A DNA stretch of 64,000 nucleotides from Sepioteuthis lessoniana (taxonomy: Eukaryota; Mollusca; Cephalopoda; Myopsida; Loliginidae): the NCBI GenBank assembly GCA_963585895.1, contig CAUZXS010005825.1, positions 124,001 to 188,000 on the forward strand, given 5' to 3'. The notes under the pieces were generated by a model. That model worked only from the letters and a program-made list of their open reading frames with translations, had not been told where the DNA came from and ran no database searches. Shown here in pieces: positions 23,426 to 36,044 of the stretch. Each line of letters begins with the position of its first letter. The stretch's first letter is position 1. The translations under genes and the position numbers were made by a program.

Positions 23426-25352
23426 TCCAATGCTGGGTAGGTGAGCAACAATTCAAACAAATCAAAAAAAAATCAAATCATCAAAGATTAAAAAAAATGA
23501 TGTAATGCATTATTAAAAAAGTAATAGTACACAAGATAAAATTACATATGGTTCCTCAAATAATTACTCAAGCTATACGTAATAGCTAAACTTCTGAATT
23601 AAAAAACAAAATCAATATATTTCAAAGTGTGAAAATGACATTTCAAATCATTCACCTTTGTTAGAGATTTATCAAATCTTTACTGTTCATATAATGCCTC
23701 AAAATAAGAGAAATCTCCTTCCTTGCATGATAAATAGTTGCTGTAAACTTTATTAATTAACATATAATAAGATTTAGAAATATTTCCCCAAATTTATAGA
23801 AGTTGCATGCAATCTAGTAAGCTAACCTTTTTTTATTTTAACAACACACCCATCACCATACATTTCAAGTTCACTAAATTTCAGATCTCATCAAGAGGTC
23901 AAAGAAGATCACTGTCAAATTAAGGTTAATTCCTTAAATCCATCTTGTAAAAACCTAAATATTATGACATTTTGTGCTATAAACATGTTATCTATAGTGA
24001 AGATTGGAAGAAAATGTTTATAAATAACTAGAATTGATAAAGGAATTTAAAATAAAATAAAATAAAAGCTATTTTTCTAAAGTAAACAATCTTTTTGTAT
24101 ATGTGTGATTGTGTGTGGTGTTAAAATTTGATATTTTAAACAAGCAGTTCAATTTAAGAATCTGACAAAAATACTTTCATATATAACAGTAAATGTGTGT
24201 GTATTTTTTTCCTAAAATTAAAATTTTTCCCAAATCATTATCTGATAAAGCTTGGAATAATTCACATTAGATAAGGAAGAGTGCTTGTCCAGAATAGCCC
24301 ATTGACTAATTTATGTTGATTCTGCAATAATATACAAAAAATTATATAAAAATGTAATATTCATCAACCTGAAAAGAGAAAGTTTTAGTCATTTCCTTCA
24401 TTTTTTAAAATTATTATTTAACATTTACAGTTAAATTCCAAAATTACAAATCAACACTTTATTGGTTGAAAAAAAGACTGAAAAAAATATGACCGATGGC
24501 TGAATAGTAGCTACTTGATGTGATTTTATTTTATGTATTTTGCGTTCAATAAAATAATAATGGAGCAAATGACAAACTTGAACTTATCTGGATTGTGAAT
24601 GTAAGTATTACATTTCTAGTCTTTTTTAACTTTACCATAGAAATAAAAGAAAATTTTATGGTTGGGCTACTCCCGACAAGTACTTAGATAAGTATGTCAG
24701 GAATTTGGTTAAGAGTCGTTTTAACTGTTTTACTTTCATCAGAAAATGTTGTGTTTTCCCCCTCAATGTATTTAGATCTAGTCCGTATGAAAACTACTCA
24801 TTTCTTTCGATTTTATTTATTCTATTTGTTTGAGAAAAATTAATTTAAAAAGTGGAACCGAGGGGGGTATTACTTATGATTCACAACTGGAAACTGACAG
24901 TGTCCAAACGTATGACACCTGATGTAAATTTAATGTTAACTAAATCCTTACTAGTTCAAATCGTAGCAGATCTACATTTTATTACCCATTAAAAATAATA
25001 GGTTTATGTTTCCTTTGCATTTATCAGAATAATTAAAACGTCTGGAGTTTGTCTTTTTATCGTCTTCTCCTTCTCGAGCTCTAAGTTACTAATTCAACAA
25101 ATCGTCTGTTCAGTTAAGAATTAATAAAAATTTGAAGTCGCATCTCGAGGATTCTTTTAAACACTCCAATTATTTTTGAAATTTGGGGAAAAAGGTAAGT
25201 TTTAAGAAAATGTTTTTCAACAACTCTTCAAATGTAAATTGTTGATAATTTTAAAACAAACAATTGAGTTAAAAAAAAAAAAAAAAAGATCAGCAGTAGA
25301 AGCAATAATAGTAATATCAAACAGAATCTTGCGCATTACTAACAGCAGCCAA

Positions 25353-25383
<31 letters not shown>
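25353..25383. repeat. (GT)n microsatellite
   Basis: About 15 GT units within the presumed first intron of the unidentified gene. Confidence 0.95.
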
Positions 25384-25385
<2 letters not shown>

Positions 25386-26214
25386 TCGCAGTATTTTCAT
25401 TCTCTCTGCGTTTGATAAGCATGACAATTTCAGATGAACAGACAAACAAATTTAGTAAAATTCCTTTTATTACACAGTACAATAAAAGGAAATTCAGCCT
25501 TTTTCAAATTTTTTCAAATTTATCTTTCAATTGAGGAGTACAAGAAAAATGTGAAAACATGAAAAAACTATCAACAATACAGTATTATGAAGTTGTACTG
25601 GTCTATAAGTCTACCGTTTCTGTATAAACATTAGCCCACCAAATGCTTCCTGTAAGACCCTGGTTGGGAGGAGGCAATTTTTTTTAGCCATTCTGGTGGG
25701 TGGATCAAATCTTGGGTGATCAAATTATTACGGTATGTAAGAAAATTTGCACTCATCAATACACTTCTACAATAACATCGAATTTATCTTAGAGAAAACC
25801 AAAGTTAATAAAGAAGATCCAACATACTGACTTATCGTTTATTTGTTTCTTCACCTTATTAAATAGTTTTATTCATGAAAAATGGAAACGAATAAAAAAA
25901 ATTTAAAGAATCTGTCCAAGCAGGTTTTTAGGTCTAGTTCAACGTTATTTAATTCAATGAATAATAATAAAAAGTCTGTGTATATTTTATTTACTGTACT
26001 GTTTGTGAATAGGGCCATGGTAACTATAGAAATGAAGCTGTTGTCATTGGTGCATAAACAAATAAATAGAAGGAATGTTTTTGATTAGAAAAATAACGAA
26101 ACATCTTTAATTTTTATAAGTTGAACTTGTTTAAAAGACATTTTTTTACGTCTAAAACATGAAAATTAAAAATATCTAAATAAACATTCACATACTAATT
26201 GCAAAATCGCTTTA

Positions 26215-26256
26215 AGTTACAAGAGGTTAAAGTATCCACTTAAACCTCTTGTAACT
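26215..26256. repeat. Perfect 14-bp inverted repeat
   Basis: AGTTACAAGAGGTT at 26215-26228 and AACCTCTTGTAACT at 26243-26256 are exact complements, with a 14-nt loop. The structure stands alone in low-repeat DNA. Confidence 0.9.
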
Positions 26257-28282
26257 GGCTACAATATTGAACGGACAAACTACTCTTGGTCATATTACTT
26301 TACTTGAGAATCAGGGGGAAAATTTAATTCAATTAAAAATGTGGATCAGAGATTATGACATGTAGACAATGGACGATTAAATTCTGATTCAAATTTAACG
26401 AAAGAAATGTTATGTGTACAAAATTATTTGACTAATAAGTTTGTGTTTGCTGTGATCATAGAATTCGTTAATTTTTTTTTTTTTAAGTGGGGGGGATGAA
26501 TAATCAACATCAAAAGATTATTTAGCGTCATTTCTTCTGAGCAAACTTTATAACTAAAAATTACAAAGCTGAGTAGACCACTTTAAGGTCTACATTTGAA
26601 CTTAGATAAAGTTACAATCAATTGTTGAATCACTTAGGTTTTTAAAAGTAAAACCTTGATAAAATCCTATGCCATAAACAATTTGGTCATTTTAGAATGA
26701 AAATAGAAGGATTATATACGTATATTTAAAAAAGGTAGATTAGTTTTAGATAAGGGAAAGAGAAAATTGTTATTTTCCTAAATGCTTTAAAAGATATTTT
26801 CATAATAAAACAAGCATAAAAGTAAATAAAATGAAAAAAAACAAAAAAAAAAACAAACTTTCAGCTTTAATAGTAATACTTTTTCAACAAAACCAATTAT
26901 CGTAAAATCCTCTACACGATCTAAACTCACAACTACCAATGTCTAAATCTTCATAGACAAAAAATTTTAATTAAAAAAAAAATCTAAAAAAATCATTAAT
27001 TTCAACATAAATGTCACAAATATGAATTGAAATTTAGTTTACTACTTCTACCCATAAAAAGGATTTATTCGGAAAAATAAATCTTAACTCTCATACCCCT
27101 CAAAATGTCAAAACAATAAGCAATAGTGGCCGTATCGAGAATGAAATTAAATCAAAACTACTAAAAAGTATAGAAATTTGAAGTAAAATTAAAATGAAGG
27201 AAAAAATAAATAAATAAAAGGATTTTTTTTAAACTAATTAATCGGATCAGTGGTTATTTCACATTAATGCGATTAAAAATGTCATTTATTCAAAATACTA
27301 TTTTTTCAACACATACACACAAATCGCACGGAGTAAATTGAATTTCCTTTGATCAAGGAAAATCATAACATTAAATTAAAAACACCTTTTAAACACATTC
27401 AAATCATCTCCTCACTAAAAATAACAAAAATTCAGCTATTTTTAACTAAAAAATTTTCTGGTATTGTTTAGTCTGTTTTATATTTAAGATCAGTAAATTT
27501 AAATTATAAAAAGGATCGCTTTGATAATATAGATGTTTTGTTACCCCCTTTTTTCCATCCTTCTTAAGAATTTTTTTTAATCAAATTAAGCGCCAAGAGC
27601 TTTAGGAAACTAAAATTAGATGCTGTCAAATTTTAAATGCAAGTATGTCATCACTCATTAATAATGATAATAATTGATGTTATTATTGCAACCGGTGGAA
27701 TGATCTTTTTCTCCCTCGAGAGAAACTCCCCTAAAAGGAAAGAGGGTGGATGCTGAAATACAGAATTTGTTTATTTGTCAAAAGGAAAAAAAAAAACTTT
27801 TACGAGTAGAGAAAGACAATGTCTTACTTACAATTCGTTTTAAAAACTTATAAATTAAAATACGATTTTGATATTTAGCTTATCAACAAATAAAACGAAA
27901 ATAACGAACTCTTTTAAAAACGAAAAGTTCTATTTTCAAATTAGAAAAAAAAAGTAGTGGCCATAATTGAACGGAAATGCCAAGGTTTCAAAAAAAAAAA
28001 AAAAAACCGTTCTTCTCTCTCCAAGTGAGAAAACATTGTTCCGCAAATATGACAAGAAATGTTCGTATATGTGAATTAAAACATTTTGTAAAACGTACTT
28101 AAATATATAAATTACTCCAGAAATTTCTCTAAAACGAGATATAAGCAAAAGAAATACACAAAAATGAGGACGAGTCAAATAACCGGTTACGTTCTACAAA
28201 ATAGCCAATGCCATTTTTATTTTTTAAGCTGAGCCAACTCCCAACTTTTAATACGAAAACTATTATAAAATAAATTACTTAC

Positions 28283-28336
28283 CTCAACTGTGTGCTCTTC
28301 CAACCTTCTGTCATTTTTTGTACCTCCAGAAGCCAT
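28283..28336 (-). CDS. First coding exon of an unidentified minus-strand gene
   Basis: Read on the minus strand, an ATG in a strong context (AAAACCATGG) begins 18 codons, MASGGTKNDRRLEEHTVE. They end exactly at GAG followed by GTAAGT, a consensus 5' splice site, so the exon ends in phase 0. The surrounding 5 kb is largely free of recognisable transposons, as expected near a gene start. I do not recognise the protein. The next exons would lie at lower coordinates, and two candidates with compatible phase are listed at 18492-18546 and 15825-15937. The start and donor are well supported by sequence. The product is unknown. Confidence 0.65.
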
Positions 28337-29200
28337 GGTTTTTTCTAAAGCAGCAATAAGATAAACCCCCAAAAGATTATGAGTGCTACTTTTTATCTTT
28401 AACTTATTTACACATAACTGATGATGAAGAAGAGGTTCTCTCTACCCGTCCAACATCAATACGTCGGAAAACAAACAATTTTGCTTCTATCTCGACATTC
28501 TTAGAGAAAATACCGTTCCTAAAACAACGATGAATTAATGTATGGTACTAACACTCTAAATTCTAATCAGTAATCTCAAAGCAAAAACTTCCAAAATTCG
28601 CATGTTATAATTCAATACACAAGCACAGATACATTGGGACCGGTGCACGGTAAAATCTTGTGCTATTGTTAAATATATACCGGGCTGCCGCGCACCAGAT
28701 AACATAAAGACTAAAAAGTTGAGGAGTCCCTTTTTTAAGCAATTAAACCTTTTCAACGATGTATATGTTGTTTTTAATTAACATTACTATATCAAATTAC
28801 TAATGTCACGACTTATGTTTTTGGTCGCATAAAATTTCAATGTATAGAATAGATTGATACTAAATTTGACTATTAAATTAATTCTAAAGATTCTAGGTTT
28901 ACTTAGTTAAAACAAATAAACATTATTTATTTATTTATTTATTGTAGGTACAATGTCCAAAATCCAGTTAGTTTAAGTAATGGCATTGTGTACTTACACT
29001 CCAGGGAGGCATGGAACAATAATATTGAATTAAATTATATCTGTGGGGGGGGTAATAAAAACATGAATAAAAAATTAAATAGATCCCAAAATTTAGCAGT
29101 ACCCTGAAACATCTGACAGGAAGTAGACGTGCACATGCCTAAAAGATAAGACTTATCAGTACTAAAGAGAGACCATTCAGTAGTGACCACTTGGACTTGA
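28337..29200. promoter_or_regulatory. Presumed upstream region of the unidentified minus-strand gene
   Basis: Sequence directly 5' of the minus-strand ATG at 28336. CpG-containing patches occur at 28450-28520 and 28635-28700. No TATA box is clear. The 28556-28756 open frame looks random. A (TTTA)n tract lies at 28924-28943. Confidence 0.3.
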
Positions 29201-29204
29201 AAGA

Positions 29205-30080
29205 AATACTTCTCTCCTGCTGCTGGTGGGGAAAACCATATGTCCGCTTAGCGGCACACTGGCAAACCAGTAGACCTTTGTAGAGAAGAGGAAAATCTCG
29301 TATTTTGTTTTGGCGCGCTATTTAATTCAACACTGAATTTCACCCAATCAGGATGACATATCCCAGTCAGCCCGGACCTTCACTTCCGGCTAGCAAAACG
29401 GGTGAGCAGCCAAAACCACTCTCTTCGGCTTGAGACGGCGACCAGAATGGACGTGTCTCTGGTCGCCCCTGCTTAGCGATGCTTTTTAGCTAAACAAGCC
29501 ACCCAGTGAGGACAACTCACTGTGGCTTTAACCCTAGCAGCAGCAACATGGACACTCAGCGAGGGAACCTTCTAATTTATGGATTCTTTGCGTCTAATAT
29601 ATTTTAGACCAAGGAATCCCAGTTGAATATGAATTAGATACGTTCAGCATGCCTTCCACAAGCACCACAAAAATTTACTATGTCAATCCGAGCACCACTT
29701 CGCTCTCGACACACCTAGCTCTCATTTCACCTCTGGTCACATTAATGGAGATAACGCCTACTCTCCACAAATACCAGACACACAAAACTACATGGTGGCC
29801 TTGAATACTTCCCTCACACGTCCAACGACACGCTGCCATCTCAACATCTAGCTAAGCCATTTCATCTCAAACATCCAACAAGCCTAAACACCACAAGTCT
29901 TGCAGCACCAAGAACAAACCGCCTCAAAGCTGCTAATAAAGAACTTTCGTTGTTGTGTTACTAAAGAAAAGTCTCGTAATTCATTTCTAGTGCCTAAAAA
30001 CAATAGTGTAATTCCCACAAACACGCTATACCTTCAAACTCACAATTCATCAAAAATGATTCTCCCATAGCAAGCCGACA
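29205..30080. mobile_element. GC-richer LTR-like block, unclassified
   Basis: The base composition changes sharply from the AT-rich surroundings. It contains the perfect hairpin GGCGACCAGA / TCTGGTCGCC (29437-29467) and a second, CAGTGAG / CTCACTG (29504-29522). Near 29937 it has AATAAAGAACTTTCGTTGTT, which resembles the polyadenylation region of an LTR. No terminal repeats or flanking duplication could be located, and no open frame has a motif. A solo LTR or other non-autonomous element is inferred. Confidence 0.35.
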
Positions 30081-30656
30081 CCGCTGAAACATATATTATT
30101 AAAAATACCCACTGGACCTGACTTTAGACTTTGGACTTATCACCCACAGAAAATGACATACATTTCAAAGCCTTGTTTGGGGATGTGACAGTTTTCTAAT
30201 GGTCCAAGAAGACATTTTCTCACAACAGAATAGCCGTATGGAACCCAAAAATAAAGTTGAAATCTAAAAGGTATCTCCATCTCTTTCTTTCCTATCTTCA
30301 GTAATTCTTTTGTAGCCTTCACAAAGAAGACATCAATGAATTTAATGGGGTAGAGAAAAAACAAATGGAGTCAGATACCACCAATGACAACAACCTACAA
30401 ACCTACTCAAACAAATAAATAACAGCCAAATTTTCTATGCCCCATATATCTTCAGTAGGTGTACTTCACTTGTGGCTTTGTGCCATACTAAGTGTAGTTA
30501 ATATTGCTTCTTTATTATTTATTTGTAGATTTATTATTTATTCAATAAGTAAAGGATTCCTTATTTTCTGAATAATCTAGGAAAATCAATATGATCAAGA
30601 GCCGGGGTAATATGCTGACTAAGTTGGAGGTTACTTGATTGAGGTTGACTGACATG

Positions 30657-30797
30657 GGTGCCAGGGAAGCCCAGCATTCACATAATCCTCGAGCCTGGCA
30701 CCTGAGGTACTCTTTTTTAGAGGAATGCCAATGGAGCCCAAGGCATTTCTAGAGCCACTGGGTGTGTCTGGGCTACAGCCCTGCACCCAGACACACC
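30657..30797. other. Cluster of three consecutive stem-loops
   Basis: Stem 1: GGTGCCAGG (30657-30665) with CCTGGCACC (30694-30702). Stem 2, imperfect: TTAGAGGAATGCC (30717-30729) with GGCATTTCTAGAG (about 30742-30754). Stem 3: GGTGTGTCTGGG (30761-30772) with CCCAGACACACC (30786-30797), 12 bp perfect with a 13-nt loop. GC content exceeds that of the flanks. It could be a structured transcript, a foldback element or recombination-prone DNA. Confidence 0.6.
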
Positions 30798-31012
30798 TTA
30801 AAAAAGGCCTTGTGCCATACTCATCCAGTTGGTGGGGTGTACGACAACTACCAATATGATCAGGAACTAAAAGATATGCTAATTTGAAAAAATATATATA
30901 GAAAGAAATAACAATATTAACTTTATGGCTACATACTGTAGAACATTTCTAGTCAAAATCATAACCTAAAAACATGTGAAATTAGCTTGTTAACCAATAT
31001 TCTATAAGGAGT

Positions 31013-31067
<55 letters not shown>
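31013..31067. repeat. (GATA)n microsatellite
   Basis: About 13 uninterrupted GATA units. Confidence 0.97.
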
Positions 31068-31822
31068 TTTCAAATAAGCTGAAATAAATAGATATGAGGA
31101 CAAATTAAGATATATTTTCTTATATAGAGATAAATGTAAGCAAATTCGGCAGAGAGGTAAGAGAAGTAAATTACTGTATATACCACAATCTGCCATGTAT
31201 ACTATGCTTGCATGTATAACATGCACTCTCAATTTCATGTGAAAATTTTCAGAAACCAAGTTGTCTAGTAAACAATTCAGTACTTTCCATCTGAAATGAA
31301 AGGTTGCCAGATATGAGGAAAGATGAGAAAAATAGAGGTACTTTTGGATGAAAAATGTGTTCTTATCTATTATTGTAGACTGCTATACACAACAGTCTAT
31401 GATAATAGTTAGATTTTTCAGACCAAAATTTTTAGGCAAAAAGTTCAAGTGCCACAAATACATCAGTAATATTTTATTATTCTGAAATTCATGCAAAATC
31501 AAAAGGGTCAGGAGCAGCTGAAAAAAATATTTGCCAGTTGCTAGTGGTAGTAATGCAACCCCATTTTCTATAATTGCTCTTATACTGGCCAAAATCATTG
31601 AAATTCTTTTACTATGTTGACCTCAAACCTTCTTTCCCCCTGTCCACTTTCTCACACTAACATGACCTTTTATGGTTTCCCTCACCAAGAGTTAGAACAA
31701 TACAGTTATGATAAATTACAATGATCATATGTAATATGATGATGGTACCAATATAATAGTATACAAGGAAATTTTTATGAACAAGTTACTTAGTATAATA
31801 ATATAATACCAAATAATTTGAT

Positions 31823-31827
31823 GATTG

Positions 31828-31914
<87 letters not shown>
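31823..31914. repeat. (GT)n microsatellite
   Basis: About 45 GT units with one early interruption. It abuts an antisense SINE-D. Confidence 0.97.
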
Positions 31915-31917
<3 letters not shown>

Positions 31918-31929
31918 AAGTAAAAAGTA

Positions 31930-32112
31930 AAGTTGGCGACCCGAAGGCTCTCTTTTCAATAGCTACTACACCAAGGTGTAGGGGAGGGTGCTACTCCTTT
32001 CCCAAGATTGACCCACTTTACCCTTGATATGTACCTTATAACGCTGAGTGTTAAGCAAAGAGGTATCAAGTACCATTTTAAAAGTCTTTGGTATGACCCA
32101 ACCTGGGATTGT
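31930..32112 (-). mobile_element. SINE-D copy (antisense, head truncated)
   Basis: It begins AAGTTGGCGACCCGAAGG (antisense 3' end), contains CTACACCAAGGTGTAGGGG, and stops at box B, ACCTGGGATTG. The box A end is missing. Confidence 0.85.
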
Positions 32113-33190
32113 ATATATAAACTAAAAATTCTACACCACAGTTAACAGTTTACACTAACTCCAACACTCACTAAGTTTGAACTTAAAAACTCTAATGTGA
32201 AAAAATCCTATTACAAATATTTACAGTTTCTCTAAAACTCTTGACAGAAAGCATCTCAGTTATAAAAAAAAAAGTTTAACTGGATTTTGAATTTCAAAAA
32301 ATAGTATCCTGACTATAACCTTTGAAAATGACTAATGATGATGAAAAGTGCTTTAGGAGAATATTTTGGACAATTTTTATATAAAATTTAATCAAGTTAA
32401 GAAATCTTGTAAGTTGACAGGAAAAAATCCATAAAAACTGTAAAAAAGAACCATGTCTGTGGTTTTTCATGAAATATGAATCAGAGAAAAACAGCTGCTT
32501 AAATATATAGTGTGTTAAAATTGATGGGAGGGTCAATCATTATCAACATATAAAGATGAACAAAAGGTATAAGACAATATTTCTTTGTAGTTATTTATTT
32601 TTTAATTGTTCTTAACTGGTCTTGGTCTTAGGTAATCATCAAGATAATAGTTTTTGTAAAGAAAAGTTTTTTTAGTTTTTAAAACAGTTTTTAAGAGGTG
32701 ATATGCAACAAAAGAAGCAACAAAAATGACCTGGTAAGGTAAAATATCTATTTTTTTAATAAAAACTATTTTTTGGTATCCAAGTGTTTTGACCTGATGA
32801 TTTTATGATCTCTGCAATCATGAACTCTTAACAGTGAGATCAACAGGTGGGGGATATTTGTTAGGGATAGGTGGAGTATATTTCAAATTATCCATAACTG
32901 TTTGAGTCAAATATTTGACTTGGACCTTTGTTTATTTAGATGTTTATGTGGCAACCCATCCATACATTCTGTTTCAATACAATGTTTAAGGATGGTTTAG
33001 TTTGATGTCGAAAACATTTGAAGTCAGCATTTAGAAACATTTTATCCATTTATGTTTGTGTGTTTCTATTATCCCTATGATATTGTCCAATATGTTTTTT
33101 CTATGATAGTAAATTTTGCATTTCTGTTGAAGTAACAGCTATTTGAGCAGAAAGGTTGTTCTATAAGAATTAGACGGGGAAAGACAAAAC
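32113..33190. other. Non-coding stretch
   Basis: No element or gene recognised. The 32294-32536 minus-strand frame has no motif and is probably random. Confidence 0.5.
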
Positions 33191-33194
33191 AACA

Positions 33195-34040
33195 GAGAAA
33201 TGGACAAAAGACTATATCCTCCCCTTCCTATAGAAAGTTGATCTCAGAATCCCTAAAAACTAAAGAGTTATTACTCTTACTGCCATAGCTGCTAAGGTTT
33301 ATAATTCCCTGCTTCTCAATTTTATCCAATCAGAAGTTAAGAAAGTTCTCTGGAAAAATCTGAGTGGTTTTCAGAGAAATCAATCCACAATTTTTCAGAT
33401 TTTGACTGTTTGTTGAATCATCAAAAGAGTACATGCAAAAAATATCAAAGCAACAAATCTCTGCTGTATTGGCTGGAATAGGTAGCTAGAAGCATTGGTC
33501 TCTTCTTGTACTCAGATAAAACATAGTTCATATGTGTTAATTAAAATGGTGCCATCTCCACATTAAATGACAAGCCTCTGAAATTAGTAGACCAGTTCAC
33601 ATTACTTGGTAGCAATATTTCATCTACTGAAAGCGATGTCAACATACACTTGGAAAAAGGCATAGGCTACTATTGACAGGTTAACAGCCATATAGAAATC
33701 AGATTTCTTTGATAGAATAAATCAGGAATTCTTCCAACCTGTAGCAGCATCAGTAACATTATATTGTTGCACCACATGGACTTTCATTAAAAACTTAAAG
33801 AAAAGGCTAGATAGGAATTACACAAGAATGCTGCATGCTATTTTGAACAAATCCTGGAAGCAGCAACCTACAAAACAGCAGCTGTACATCATACAAACTA
33901 TTCAAGTAAAATAAACAAGACATGCTGGGTACTGCTGGAAAATAAGAACAAACTCATAAATGAAGTTCTCTTATGGACTTCTACACAAGGACAAACCAGT
34001 ATTAGCAGACTAGCAAAAACTTACAAATTCATCATGCTAA
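33195..34040 (+). mobile_element. RTE-like LINE copy, degenerate and internally deleted
   Basis: It begins in the RT region equivalent to TKGCILPFP...NYRGIT (33200-33300). QNGFRRN- and STTSQVLTIRRI-like sequence follows to about 33440. Then it jumps to the segment after YADD (LERAAN, about 33475), a loss of about 640 bp relative to the 20.9-kb copy. The 3' part covers KLVDQFTLLGSNISSTE, NYTRMLHAILNKSWK and the start of the C-terminal domain. Many stops and frame changes are present. Sequence with a hammerhead-like core follows at 34053-34090. Confidence 0.8.
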
Positions 34041-34146
34041 CTTTTCTAAGTCCTGATGATGGTTTATTAAAACCAAAACGTTATAGCGTCAATTTTATTT
34101 CATATTAAATTCTTCACTATGGATTACTTTGTTTATCAATTTTTCT

Positions 34147-34147
<1 letters not shown>

Positions 34148-34204
<57 letters not shown>

Positions 34205-34206
34205 TT
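34148..34206. repeat. Compound (CA)n(TA)n microsatellite
   Basis: About 20 CA units are followed by about 10 TA units. Confidence 0.95.
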
Positions 34207-34639
34207 ATATATAAGGTATAGTTGGCCAGCAATTTTAACAAGTTGAAGACTTGTGGGGCTACAAGGATGAGAACTGTTCACTGTGAAATGTGGGATGTTA
34301 TTGATATGCTTTTGATAGGATCAAGAAAGCCTCCATAGCTTTAGTCTGCAGTGTCTTCCAATTTGCCAAAAAAGGCTTAATTCCTTGTCATGTGATTGCT
34401 CACTACTACATTCTAATGAGACAGTGACCTCAAACAACCTACAGACTATTCTATATTTTGAATGTGATGAAGAGTTTATGAATCATAACAAATACACCTA
34501 ATTAAATAAAGCACTACAACCTTTTATTGTCTATAATGAATATTGAATGATGATAGAAGATACATATAAAGATTTTAAATCTTCAAATTTATCCCAAAGA
34601 ATGTTTCAAAGTAAATACCTCCCCCGCCCAAAAAATTAG

Positions 34640-34890
34640 TTGAGTACATGACAATAGTTCCAGTGACTGAAGTTCTATCCATGGCATTCATTAGTCTCAC
34701 AATACTGTAGATCTATGTCTGGATTTCGGTGTCAGCCTGGACAAGATTATGTGAAAGACCAGCAGTTGCCCATGCAGCAAGTCTCCCCTCTTTACAGCCC
34801 TGATGATATTGAAAGGAAAATCAAGTGCTAATACACCTTGGCATCAGTGTGATCCCAGAAGTTACCAAATTAAAGACATTAGATTGCCTA
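34640..34890. repeat. Unclassified repeat-like, GC-richer segment
   Basis: Contains ATCTATGTCTGGATTTCGG, GTGAAAGACCAGCAGTTGCC and CTTTACAGCCCTGATGATAT. It resembles interspersed repeats seen in mollusc sequence (recalled, not checked) and abuts SINE-B. No coding frame. Confidence 0.3.
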
Positions 34891-34907
34891 AAGGACTCCA
34901 GTTCCTT

Positions 34908-35116
34908 GTTTTGAATTCAGAATTATCCTTCTCTTAGACTGGGTTTCCCATCAAAGCTAGAAAGCCTAATCTGCCTTACTATTTTACCCATAGCTGAAGG
35001 TAAGAAGAGAGGGGCTCATGCCTTTCCCAAGGGCACCAGTGCAAAGTGAGCACAAACAGTTTTGGTAGGAATTTAAACCTGGCTTGATTATTCTATTTTC
35101 TACATCAATCATTAGT
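34908..35116 (-). mobile_element. SINE-B copy (antisense), partial
   Basis: It contains TTGAATTCAGAATTATCC, ACTATTTTACCCATAGCTG and a degraded box B, GGAATTTAAACCTGG. The 3' end of the element (left side) is missing. Confidence 0.75.
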
Positions 35117-35388
35117 ATCCCATATACATTTCTAATACGGTACTAAAAAAGTGCTATTTTTTCAGAATCTTGATGGCTTTATGCAGTATTACGCTCAAAG
35201 CCATAAGGGTTTTAACTTATTTTACATGGAGATAAGCTTAGCTTAGTATGGTACAAGATCACAAGTTTATATGGAATACAGTGAGGATTGAACACTTTAA
35301 GATAGGAATAGTTTATAAAACTAACTAGCTAATTAATTGATCTTTACTAACCTGCCTCAAACCATGAAACATGAAAATCTGGTGGGCT

Positions 35389-36044
35389 TGGTTGGTTGAT
35401 TGGTTGGGTTTTATGGCATATCAACCTTTGTAGGTCATTTAATGCCAAATCCAATTTTATGTATATAATCAGTTCTATTACAAACAGTTCAGTTTAGCAT
35501 AAGCACACAATTTAAATGTAAGTACAGTTTAATTGTGAAAAACATTATTTCAAGCTATTCAGTTTAGTCAAGCAGTTCTAATTCAGCTTAGCATAAGTAC
35601 AGATTTTGTTTACACACAGTTAAATGTCAAAACAGTTCTATATTAAACAATTCAGTTTAGTGTAAATACAGTTTCATTGTCAAAAAACAGTTCCATTTCA
35701 AATAATTCAGTTTAGCATAAGCACGCATTTTAAATGTAAGTATGGTTTAATTGTCAATAACATTTCTATTTCAAGCTATTCAGTTGAGTCAAACAATTCA
35801 GTTTATGTATGTTGTTAGTTCTATTCAACCCATAAATAGGACCCTTATCAGATGCTACCACTCCGGGCTAGAGTGGACCTGGGAGTTATGGCAATGAAGG
35901 GGTACTCCGTATTCCCCAAAGCTCCAGCATTGCCGGAACCTCACCATCAGATTGTTTAGTGTCATATCCAGGACACTCGTTGGGGGGTCTTACCCTTCTG
36001 CAGAGAAGCAGTCAGTGTATTCTACTGCCCCAACCTACTGGGCA
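35389..36044 (-). mobile_element. Element C, tandem unit 1 (with tail)
   Basis: The tail GGTTTTATGGCATATCAACC is followed by an array of short units built on TTCTATTTCAAACAATTCAG and GTTTAAATGTAAGTACAG. The conserved body (AACCCATAAATAGGACCC) and head (CAACCTACTGGGCAG) complete the unit. It is followed directly by a second unit without its own tail. Confidence 0.88.

Larger units (their letters stand above)
23426..28282. other. Low-repeat AT-rich stretch, probably first intron of the unidentified gene
   Basis: About 4.9 kb has no SINE, LINE or transposase match. It contains (GT)n at 25353-25383, a perfect 14-bp hairpin at 26215-26256, and GTAAG-type donors near 24600 and 25196 that have no recognised exon. 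Lack of repeats next to the 28283-28336 exon fits gene-proximal sequence. Confidence 0.55.
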
